A stretch of 5,534 bases of DNA from an uncultured Porphyromonas sp. (GTDB lineage Bacteria > Bacteroidota > Bacteroidia > Bacteroidales > Porphyromonadaceae). The notes under the pieces were generated by a model. That model saw only the letters and a list, made by a program, of their open reading frames with translations, searched no databases and had not been told where the DNA came from. Below are positions 1 through 5,534 of this stretch, one piece after another. The position numbers were made by a program, and so were the translations under genes. The first letter of the stretch is position 1, and every line of letters begins with the position of its first letter. The DNA is taken from assembly GCA_946222055.1 (NCBI GenBank), contig CAMIEW010000085.1, forward strand, positions 1 to 5,534. Direction: 5' to 3'.

Positions 1-83
1 TTGATGACAGGTGCGGCGGAGAGCGCCGGTCGATGACCTCTTTATGTCGCTACTCCTCGGAGATCCCACAGCACCTACACGTA

Positions 84-89
84 TATAAT
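84..89 (+). promoter_or_regulatory. Possible -10 promoter element (TATAAT)
   Basis: A perfect TATAAT hexamer, inside a longer TATATAAT run, lies in the only sizeable non-coding stretch of the window, about 55 bases before the dipeptidase start. If used, transcription would begin near 95-97. No TTGACA-like -35 box lies 16-18 bases upstream (the bases there are around agatcc), and the Bacteroidota-type TAnnTTTG / TTTG pair is also absent. The hexamer is therefore suggestive only. It would be the natural promoter for the whole four-gene run, because no other gap in the window is large enough to hold one. Confidence 0.3.
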
Positions 90-97
90 AGACACCC

Positions 98-127
98 CTC
101 GGCTGTGCGACGATCTCCCGAGCCGAG
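98..127 (+). other. Stem-loop in the 5' leader
   Basis: CTCGGCT (98-104) is perfectly complementary to AGCCGAG (121-127), giving a 7-bp stem with a 16-base loop, 17 bases before the first start codon. It is not followed by a T-run, so it does not look like an intrinsic terminator. If transcription starts near 96, this hairpin would sit almost at the 5' end of the mRNA, where it could protect the message or affect translation of the dipeptidase. No known riboswitch or leader family is recognised. In a GC-rich leader a 7-bp stem could also arise by chance. Confidence 0.35.
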
Positions 128-144
128 TACAACGTAAACCACTT

Positions 145-1521
145 ATGGCCACAAATCCGGAAATCAAGAAGTTTGTCGAGGAGCATAAGGATGCCTTCCT
201 TGAGGATCTATTCTCACTCATCCGCATCCCCTCCATCAGCTCACAGTCATCCCACAAAGAGGATATGGTACGCTGCGCCGAGCGCTGGAGCGAGATCCTC
301 AAGAGCATCGGTATGGATCGCGTAGAGATCCTACCGACTGGAGGACACCCTGCAGTCTTTGCAGAGAAGAAGTATAGCGAGGAGGCACCCACGGTGCTCG
401 TCTACGGACACTATGATGTGATGCCGGCAGAGCCGCTCGATGAGTGGAATCAGCCGGATCCCTTCGAGCCGGTGATCAAGGACGGCCTGATCGTAGCCCG
501 TGGATCGGACGACTGCAAGGGGCAGTCCTCCACGCAAGTACAGGGACTGAGGACTGCTCTCGAGCTGGGTCTGGTGAAGTGCAACGTCAAGGTGCTCCTC
601 GAGGGAGAAGAGGAGATCGGATCGATCAATATGGAGAGCTTCCTGAAGAAGCATAAGGATCTCCTCGCCTGTGACGTAATCCTCGTCAGCGACACCGATA
701 TGGTAAGCAACGAGGTACCGTCGATCACCACCGGACTGAGAGGTATGTGCTACTGGGAGGTAGAGGTGAGCGGTCCGAGCCACGACCTCCACTCCGGTCA
801 CTATGGTGGTGCCGTAGCTAACCCGATCAACGAGCTGGGGAAGATCATCTCCAAGCTCCACGACGAAAAGGGCAAGGTGACGATCCCGGGATTCTACGAC
901 GACGTGATCGATATGACCGAGGAGGATCACAAGCAAGTGGCTCAGATCCCGTACGACGACAAGTCCTACTCCGATGCGATCGGCGTGCCCGGTGTACAGG
1001 GCGAGGAGGGCTACGTCACCTACGAGCGTAATAGCTGGAGACCTGCTCTGGATGTCTGCGGTATTTATGGTGGGTACACCGGTGAGGGTGCAAAGACGAT
1101 CATCCCCGCCAAGGCAACCGCCAAGATCTCTACCCGACTCGTAGCCAATCAGGATAAGGATAAGATCATCGCCGCCTTTGAGCCCTATATCAAGGAACTC
1201 ACTCCGGACACCGTGCGCGTCAAGGTGACCAACCTGAGCGGCACCGATGCATACAATTGCCCGACCGACCTACCAGCCTACAAAGTGGCAGAGGATGCCT
1301 TCGAGGCTGTCTGGGGCAAGCGTCCCATTGCCTACCATAGTGGTGGCAGTATCGGCGTGGTGATCCTCTTCGAGCGGATCCTCCAGACAAAGACCATCCT
1401 TATGGGCTTTGGTCTCGGCTCCGACGGCATCCACTCGCCGAATGAGAACTTCCCGCTGACCAACTTCTACAACGGCATCGAGACAGTGGCGGAGTTTTAC
1501 GCCCGCTTCGGTCACAAGTAA
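145..1521 (+). CDS. M20-family zinc metallodipeptidase
   Basis: This 458-residue cytosolic peptidase of the M20 (PepV/carnosinase/CNDP2-like) family should hydrolyse dipeptides with a two-metal centre; its exact substrate cannot be read from sequence. Visible motifs: GHYDV, with metal ligand H89 and catalytic D91; ARGSDDCKG, with bridging D123; EGEEEIGS, with general base E156 and ligand E157; VSDTD, with ligand D183; and GSDGIHSPNE, with ligand H430. HDLHSGHYGG (213-222), with H216, marks the start of the lid/dimerisation domain (about 205-375) inserted in the catalytic domain, and R331 in STRL is the likely substrate-carboxylate contact. Length is normal for the family and there is no signal peptide. 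The ATG at 145 is chosen because the N-terminus (helix, then LIRIPSIS) fits the family; no Shine-Dalgarno is present. It is the first gene of the cluster, 3 bp before the deaminase. Oddities are DCKG where DDKG is usual, and HSGGSIG where RxGGSIP is usual. Confidence 0.93.
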   Translation: MATNPEIKKFVEEHKDAFLEDLFSLIRIPSISSQSSHKEDMVRCAERWSEILKSIGMDRVEILPTGGHPAVFAEKKYSEEAPTVLVYGHYDVMPAEPLDEWNQPDPFEPVIKDGLIVARGSDDCKGQSSTQVQGLRTALELGLVKCNVKVLLEGEEEIGSINMESFLKKHKDLLACDVILVSDTDMVSNEVPSITTGLRGMCYWEVEVSGPSHDLHSGHYGGAVANPINELGKIISKLHDEKGKVTIPGFYDDVIDMTEEDHKQVAQIPYDDKSYSDAIGVPGVQGEEGYVTYERNSWRPALDVCGIYGGYTGEGAKTIIPAKATAKISTRLVANQDKDKIIAAFEPYIKELTPDTVRVKVTNLSGTDAYNCPTDLPAYKVAEDAFEAVWGKRPIAYHSGGSIGVVILFERILQTKTILMGFGLGSDGIHSPNENFPLTNFYNGIETVAEFYARFGHK

Positions 1522-1524
1522 TCT

Positions 1525-2814
1525 ATGTCCTCACTACTGATCCAGAATGTACTCCTGCCCTCCGATGACCGTCGGAGGGCAGATGTACTGATAGAGGGGA
1601 GTCGGATCTCTAAGATCGGCTCCGTCTCCCCGGCTGACTATCCTGATGCTGACCTAATCAAGGGGGACGGGATGGCGATCATACCGGGCTTCGTGAATGG
1701 TCACACCCACTCGGCGATGACCTTCTTCCGTGGCTATGGTGATGATCTTAACTTGATGGACTGGCTCAATAATATGATCTGGCCCGTAGAGGCTCACCTC
1801 ACGGAGGAAGACATCTACTGGGGTGCCCGTGTCGCTACACTCGAGATGATCAAGAGCGGTACCACCGCCTTCCTCGATATGTACACCCTCCCTGAAGGGA
1901 CGGCTCGAGCTGTGGAGGAGAGTGGTCTGCGAGCCAACCTTTCTTATACCCTCTTTGACCGATGGGATGATGAGCGGGCGGCGCTGGACCGCAAGCGGCT
2001 GGAGGAGTACCTTCGGCTCTTCAGCACCTTCTCTGACAGAGTGCAGCTATCAGTCGGTCCTCATGCCATCTACACGGTATCGGCTGAGCAGCTCAAGTAT
2101 GGGTCCGACTTTGCAAAGGCCAATGGACTCCTCGTGCACCTTCACCTCTCGGAGACCTACACTGAGTGGCGCGACTGTTGCGAGAAGTACGGTACGACAC
2201 CGGTTCGCTTCCTTGATCAGATCGGGGTGCTGTCGGACAACCTTGTGCTGGCGCACGGGCTTTGGCTCGACAGCGAGGAGATCCAGATGCTGGCTGATCA
2301 CGGCTGTAGCGTGGTCCATAATCCTGCCTCAAATATGAAGCTCGCCTCGGGGAGCCAATTTAGATACGAAGAGTTGCGCAGCCGGGGTGTCCGGGTGGGA
2401 CTGGGGACGGATGGCGTCTCCAGCTCAAATAACCTCGACATGATCACGGCGATGAAGTGCGCCTCCTTCATGGGAAAGAGCTGGAGCGGAGACCCAACGG
2501 TGAATAAGGCGGGAGATCTCTTCGACAGCGCCACTCGTATCGGGGCGGATATCCTTCGTCTGGAGAGTGGTCGCATTGAGGAGGGCTATCTTGCCGATGT
2601 CTGTCTGGTCGACCTCTCCCGACTCGACATGACTCCGACACACAGCTTGATCTCCAACCTCGTCTACGCCACCAATGGCGACGTCATTGACACGACGATC
2701 GTCGATGGGAGGGTGCTGATGAGACACCGTGTCATACCGGAAGAGAGGGAGATCAGGGAGCGCTTCGAGGAAGTGTCCAAGGAGCTCTTCCGTCGCAGCG
2801 GTGTAGCAATATAA
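1525..2814 (+). CDS. mtaD: MTA/SAH deaminase-family amidohydrolase
   Basis: This 429-residue protein of the amidohydrolase superfamily (TrzA/AtzA/MtaD group) probably deaminates 5'-methylthioadenosine, S-adenosylhomocysteine and/or adenosine at C6, releasing ammonia and the inosine analogue. A small N-terminal beta domain (about 1-55) leads into the metal site PGFVNGHTH (H60, H62). The remaining ligands or catalytic residues are visible at HLHLSE (H207, E210), LAHG (H244) and GLGTDG (D296), the arrangement seen in the Thermotoga TM0936 deaminase. The C-terminal segment (about 350-400, GYLADVCLVD then TIVDGRVLM) completes the beta domain. LMDWLNNMIWPVEA (78-91) is typical of this subgroup. Length is normal and all key residues are present. 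It starts 3 bp after the dipeptidase stop, without a Shine-Dalgarno, and is followed by a nucleoside phosphorylase that could consume its product. Guanine or other aminohydrolase activity cannot be excluded, but the subgroup call is fairly firm. Confidence 0.88.
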   Translation: MSSLLIQNVLLPSDDRRRADVLIEGSRISKIGSVSPADYPDADLIKGDGMAIIPGFVNGHTHSAMTFFRGYGDDLNLMDWLNNMIWPVEAHLTEEDIYWGARVATLEMIKSGTTAFLDMYTLPEGTARAVEESGLRANLSYTLFDRWDDERAALDRKRLEEYLRLFSTFSDRVQLSVGPHAIYTVSAEQLKYGSDFAKANGLLVHLHLSETYTEWRDCCEKYGTTPVRFLDQIGVLSDNLVLAHGLWLDSEEIQMLADHGCSVVHNPASNMKLASGSQFRYEELRSRGVRVGLGTDGVSSSNNLDMITAMKCASFMGKSWSGDPTVNKAGDLFDSATRIGADILRLESGRIEEGYLADVCLVDLSRLDMTPTHSLISNLVYATNGDVIDTTIVDGRVLMRHRVIPEEREIRERFEEVSKELFRRSGVAI

Positions 2815-2832
2815 TCACACATTACTCAAGAG

Positions 2833-3654
2833 ATGAATCTACAAGACTATCAGGCAGCCGCCGATTACCTCCGCCCATTTGTACCGGAGGGGACAAAGGT
2901 GGCGATCACACTGGGAAGTGGGCTCGGAAAGCTCGCCGACCGCATAGAGAATGCTAAGGTAATCCCCTACAAGGACATCCCCAACTTCCCCGTCAGCACG
3001 GCGGTGGGACACAAGGGCAATCTGATCATAGGTACGCTGGATGGTGCTCCGGGGATCGCTATGCAGGGGCGCTTTCATTACTACGAGGGCTATCCGATGG
3101 ATAAGGTCACCTTCCACGTGCGGGTCTTCCACCTCTTAGGCATTGAGTACCTCTTTGTGTCCAATGCTGCAGGCGGACTCAACACCTCATTCCACGTGGG
3201 TGATCTGATGATCCTCACCGATCACATCAATTGGCTCCCCAACCCTCTGATCGGGCCCAATATTGATGCCTTTGGTCCCCGCTTCTCTGATATGACTCGC
3301 CCCTACGATCGGGGGTTGATCCACGAAGCTGAGAGACTCTCAGGCGAGCTGGGGATCTCACTCCAGAGAGGGGTCTATGTCGGCTGGACAGGTCCCTCTT
3401 ACGAGACGCCTGCCGAGTGCCGTATGCTATCCCTCATCGGAGGGGACGCCATCGGCATGAGTACCGTGCCGGAGGTGATCGTGGCCCGTCACTGTGGAAT
3501 GCACGTCTTCGGGATGTCCTGCATCACCAACGAGTGCTTCAATAACGACCCCGAGTACGTTAATGATGAGAACGATGTGATCCGAGCAGCCGATGCCGCC
3601 TCGGATCGCATGACGAAGCTCTTTGGACGACTGATCGCCTCAATCTATGCCTAA
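2833..3654 (+). CDS. punA: Purine nucleoside phosphorylase, class I (6-oxopurine type)
   Basis: This 273-residue cytosolic enzyme of the trimeric PNP/MTAP family should split inosine- or guanosine-type nucleosides with phosphate, giving the free base and ribose 1-phosphate. Phosphate-site residues are all visible: S29 in GSGLG, H60 in VGHKG, R80 and H82 in [10 protein letters not shown]112 in NAAGG, and S210 in GMSTVPE. The base is read by E191 (YETPAE) and N233 (ITN), matching human PNP E201 and N243. This favours hypoxanthine/guanine over adenine and argues against a true MTA phosphorylase. The usual His that touches the ribose 5'-OH (human H257) seems to be missing: the aligned stretch (about 234-250) is Asn/Asp/Glu-rich, and E246 or N247 falls at that place. 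Length is normal. It begins 18 bp after the deaminase and its last 8 bases are shared with the mannosidase gene. The pairing with the deaminase suggests salvage of inosine analogues. Confidence 0.93.
   Translation: MNLQDYQAAADYLRPFVPEGTKVAITLGSGLGKLADRIENAKVIPYKDIPNFPVSTAVGHKGNLIIGTLDGAPGIAMQGRFHYYEGYPMDKVTFHVRVFHLLGIEYLFVSNAAGGLNTSFHVGDLMILTDHINWLPNPLIGPNIDAFGPRFSDMTRPYDRGLIHEAERLSGELGISLQRGVYVGWTGPSYETPAECRMLSLIGGDAIGMSTVPEVIVARHCGMHVFGMSCITNECFNNDPEYVNDENDVIRAADAASDRMTKLFGRLIASIYA
3647..3654 (+). other. 8-bp gene overlap (phosphorylase stop / mannosidase start)
   Basis: The bases ATGCCTAA contain both the mannosidase ATG (3647-3649) and the phosphorylase TAA (3652-3654), in different frames. 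Such an overlap usually means the two genes share one mRNA and that translation of the downstream gene depends at least partly on ribosomes finishing the upstream one. No Shine-Dalgarno precedes the ATG, which is normal for Bacteroidota. Confidence 0.8.
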
Positions 3655-3712
3655 GAGTGCCGCAGCCGTTGCTGCTGCCCTACTCTCACTCCTTTGCGCT
3701 CTTGCCCACGGG
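3647..3712 (+). other. Signal peptide of the GH92 mannosidase
   Basis: Residues 1-22 have a short n-region with one Lys (K3), a hydrophobic Ala/Leu core (A5-A20) and a likely signal peptidase I site AHG|QE, leaving Q23 as the new N-terminus. An alternative site is ALA|HG after residue 20. C17 is preceded by S-L-L, which lacks the small residue needed at -1 of a lipobox, so a lipoprotein is unlikely. Gln right after the cut fits the 'Q-rule' described for Bacteroidota exported proteins. The enzyme should therefore be periplasmic or further exported rather than lipid-anchored. Confidence 0.75.
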
Positions 3713-5534
3713 CAGGAGCGCCTCGTGGAGTATGTGGATCCCTTTATCGGGACCACCAATTACGGCACTACGAATCCCGGTGCCCGATGCCCGTGGGGGA
3801 TCATGTCCGTCACGCCCTTCAACGTCATGGGTTCGGACAGCAACACCTACGACAAGGACAGTCGCTGGTGGAGTACACCATACGAGTGGACCAACTCTTT
3901 CCTCACTGGCTTTGCGCACGTCAATCTAAGCGGTGTCGGCTGCCCGGATATGAGCTCCCTCCTGCTGATGGCGACGACCGGGTCTCTCGAGCCGGACTAC
4001 CACAAGTATGGGACCGCCTACAGTGAGCAGCGTGCCGAGCCGGGGTACTATGCCGTCCGACTCGATCGCTACGGCATCTCTGCAGAGCTCACCTCCACTC
4101 TAAGGACCGGGGTGAGTCGATTCACGTTCCCTGCCGGGGAGAGCCACGTACTGCTCAATCTCGGTGAAGGGTTGACGAATGAGTCGGGGGCTTTCCTTAG
4201 ACGAAGAAGCGAGACTGAGATTGAGGGAATGAAGCTGCTGGGGAACTTCTGCTACGATGTCCCCCAGGCGGTCTATCCGATCTACTTTGCCCTCCGTGTG
4301 TCCAAAGCACCGAAGCAGACCGGCTGGTGGAAGCATCAGCGCCAGATGACTGCCGAGGCAGCTTGGGACCAGCATGCCGGTAAGTACAAGGTATACACGA
4401 AGTATGGTCGAGAGATAGCCGGAGACGACATAGGCGCTTACTTCACCTACGAGACCAGTGAGGGGGAGTCGATCGAAGTCCGACTTGCCGTCTCTTTCGT
4501 CAGCACAGAGAATGCCTGGCAAAATATGGAGGCGGAGACGGCGAAGCTCTCCTTTGCTCAACTCCGGGAGCGTGCCTCCTCAAGCTGGGAGAGGGAGCTG
4601 AGCCGCATCACCGTGGAGGGCGGTACCGATGACCAGAAGAAGGTCTTCTACACAGCACTCTACCATACGATGATCCAGCCGAGCATTCTCCAGGATATCA
4701 ATGGTCAGTACCCGGCTATGGAGAGCGACAGCGTGGGACAGACGGCACACGACCGGTATACCATCTTCTCTCTCTGGGACACCTACCGCAACGTCCATCA
4801 GTTGATGACCCTGGTCTATCCGGAGCGGCAGCTTGACATGGTTCGGTCTATGATCGATATGTACCGCGAGGGGGGCTGGCTGCCTCGCTGGGAACTGATC
4901 GGGCGTGAGACGCTCACGATGGAGGGAGATCCCGCCATACCGGTAATCGTCGACACGTGGCTCAAGGGGCTACGAGACTACGACATAGAGACCGCCTATG
5001 AGGCGATGCTTAAGTCTGCCACCCTACCGAGTGAGGCAAACCTCCTGAGGAGGGACAACGATGACTACCTCCGACTCGGATATGTACCTCTTAGGGGAAA
5101 GTACGACAACTCGGTTTCCCATGCACTTGAGTACTACGTAGCGGATCATGCACTGAGCATCCTCGCTGACTCTCTCGGGCACAAGGAAGAGGCAAAGCGA
5201 TTCTATAAGCAGAGCCTCGGCTACAGGCACTACTTTGATCCGTCGACGAAGACGCTTCGGTCTAAGCTGCCGGACGGCTCTTTCCTATCGCCCTACGACC
5301 CTGAGCTGGGGAAGAACTTTGAACCCAATCCCGGATTCCACGAGGGTTGCGCCTGGAATTACGCCTTCTTTGTGCCCCACGACATCCCCGGGCTGGTCCG
5401 TCTTCACGGCGGGCAAGAAGCCTTCGTCCGTCACCTGCAGAGCGTCTTTGACGATGGGCACTACGACCCCTCCAATGAGCCGGACATTGCCTATCCCTAC
5501 CTCTTCACCTACTTCAGCGGCGAGGAGTGGCGGA
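3647..5534 (+). CDS. GH92 alpha-mannosidase, exported, 3' end missing
   Basis: This frame encodes 629 residues and runs off the window end without a stop. GH92 enzymes are calcium-dependent exo-alpha-mannosidases, mostly alpha-1,2, acting on N-glycan or yeast-mannan mannose. After a signal peptide come VDPFIGT (30-36) and PGARCPWG (44-51), opening the beta-sandwich domain (to about 260), with [11 protein letters not shown] at 88-98. The (alpha/alpha)6 barrel follows, with LWDTYRNVH (376-384), GGWLPRWE (409-416), GDPAIPV (427-433), [15 protein letters not shown] (565-579; E566 is the likely general acid) and NEPDIAYPY (610-618). Family members run to about 730-780 residues, so roughly 100-150 are missing, including the later Asp-containing motif that supplies the general base. 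The ATG at 3647 overlaps the phosphorylase end by 8 bp and is chosen because it gives a complete signal peptide. The substrate linkage is not certain from sequence. Confidence 0.92.
   Translation, partial: MPKSAAAVAAALLSLLCALAHGQERLVEYVDPFIGTTNYGTTNPGARCPWGIMSVTPFNVMGSDSNTYDKDSRWWSTPYEWTNSFLTGFAHVNLSGVGCPDMSSLLLMATTGSLEPDYHKYGTAYSEQRAEPGYYAVRLDRYGISAELTSTLRTGVSRFTFPAGESHVLLNLGEGLTNESGAFLRRRSETEIEGMKLLGNFCYDVPQAVYPIYFALRVSKAPKQTGWWKHQRQMTAEAAWDQHAGKYKVYTKYGREIAGDDIGAYFTYETSEGESIEVRLAVSFVSTENAWQNMEAETAKLSFAQLRERASSSWERELSRITVEGGTDDQKKVFYTALYHTMIQPSILQDINGQYPAMESDSVGQTAHDRYTIFSLWDTYRNVHQLMTLVYPERQLDMVRSMIDMYREGGWLPRWELIGRETLTMEGDPAIPVIVDTWLKGLRDYDIETAYEAMLKSATLPSEANLLRRDNDDYLRLGYVPLRGKYDNSVSHALEYYVADHALSILADSLGHKEEAKRFYKQSLGYRHYFDPSTKTLRSKLPDGSFLSPYDPELGKNFEPNPGFHEGCAWNYAFFVPHDIPGLVRLHGGQEAFVRHLQSVFDDGHYDPSNEPDIAYPYLFTYFSGEEWR

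Larger units (their letters stand above)
145..5534 (+). other. Probable four-gene operon
   Basis: The dipeptidase, MTA/SAH deaminase, purine nucleoside phosphorylase and GH92 mannosidase lie in one direction with spacings of 3 bp, 18 bp and an 8-bp overlap. None of these junctions has room for a promoter or a recognisable terminator. Co-transcription is inferred from spacing only. The unit may extend past the window at the 3' end, and the 5' limit is set only by the weak promoter candidate at 84-89. Confidence 0.7.

Noticed and set aside
14..28. Small hairpin CGGCG-GAGAG-CGCCG as a terminator of an upstream gene
   Set aside because: The stem is only 5 bp and is not followed by a T-run; too weak to call a terminator.
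1..36. Possible tail of an upstream gene (frame 1, ending at TGA 34-36)
   Set aside because: Only eleven codons are visible with no recognisable sequence. A different frame stays open to the TAA at 135-137, is Arg/Ser-rich and runs through the likely promoter, so neither can be supported.
331..936. Minus-strand open frame of 201 codons inside the dipeptidase gene
   Set aside because: It lies wholly opposite a gene with complete M20 motifs, its translation matches no family I recognise, and such antisense frames are common opposite G+C-biased third codon positions.
2815..2832. Internal promoter or ribosome binding site before the phosphorylase
   Set aside because: The gap is 18 bases; the AAGAG next to the ATG is too close to act as a Shine-Dalgarno, and no promoter-like element fits.
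2833..3654. Annotation of the phosphorylase as MTA phosphorylase (mtnP)
   Set aside because: [14 protein letters not shown]191 in YETPAE and N233 in ITN are the PNP signature; MTA phosphorylases have different residues for the 6-amino group and the 5'-methylthio pocket.
3657..4026. Plus-strand frames at 3657-3929 and 3694-4026 that could be read as small genes after the phosphorylase
   Set aside because: They need GTG/TTG starts and overlap the signal peptide and VDPFIGT region of the GH92 gene, whose frame is clearly the coding one.
4100..4561. Minus-strand open frame of 153 codons opposite the GH92 gene
   Set aside because: The plus-strand GH92 frame is continuous through this stretch with family-like sequence; the antisense translation shows no recognisable domain.

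Overview
This window looks like one tightly packed, single-strand gene cluster from a member of the Bacteroidota, most likely a Porphyromonas-like organism of the Bacteroidales. Three things point this way: none of the genes has a convincing Shine-Dalgarno sequence, the last gene encodes an exported family 92 glycoside hydrolase (typical of this phylum), and its signal peptide is followed by Gln at the likely cleavage site. Base composition by eye is in the mid-50s percent G+C, which is high for many Bacteroides but fits some Porphyromonas and Alistipes relatives. The genus assignment is a guess. No RNA gene, CRISPR array, insertion sequence or phage gene is visible.

Layout: 1-144 is a non-coding leader with a TATAAT box (84-89) and a 7-bp stem-loop (98-127). 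Next comes an M20-family metallodipeptidase (145-1521). After a 3-bp gap there is an amidohydrolase of the 5'-methylthioadenosine/S-adenosylhomocysteine (MTA/SAH) deaminase family (1525-2814). After an 18-bp gap there is a class I (trimeric-type) purine nucleoside phosphorylase (2833-3654). The fourth gene overlaps the phosphorylase by 8 bp and starts at 3647. It encodes an exported GH92 alpha-mannosidase that stays open to the end of the window, so its 3' end is missing. No terminator is visible between any of the genes, so co-transcription from a promoter at or upstream of the leader is the simplest reading.

How the genes may work together: the clearest link is between genes 2 and 3. An MTA/SAH/adenosine deaminase makes a 6-oxopurine nucleoside (methylthioinosine, S-inosylhomocysteine or inosine), and the phosphorylase has the Glu/Asn pair that recognises 6-oxopurines. 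Together they could form a deaminate-then-phosphorolyse salvage route releasing hypoxanthine. The dipeptidase (cytosolic peptide breakdown) and the mannosidase (trimming of mannose-rich glycans outside the cytoplasm) have no obvious metabolic step in common with them. The set looks like a nutrient-scavenging cluster, but that is inference. I see ordinary enzyme families in an interesting arrangement, and no clear evidence of an undescribed system.
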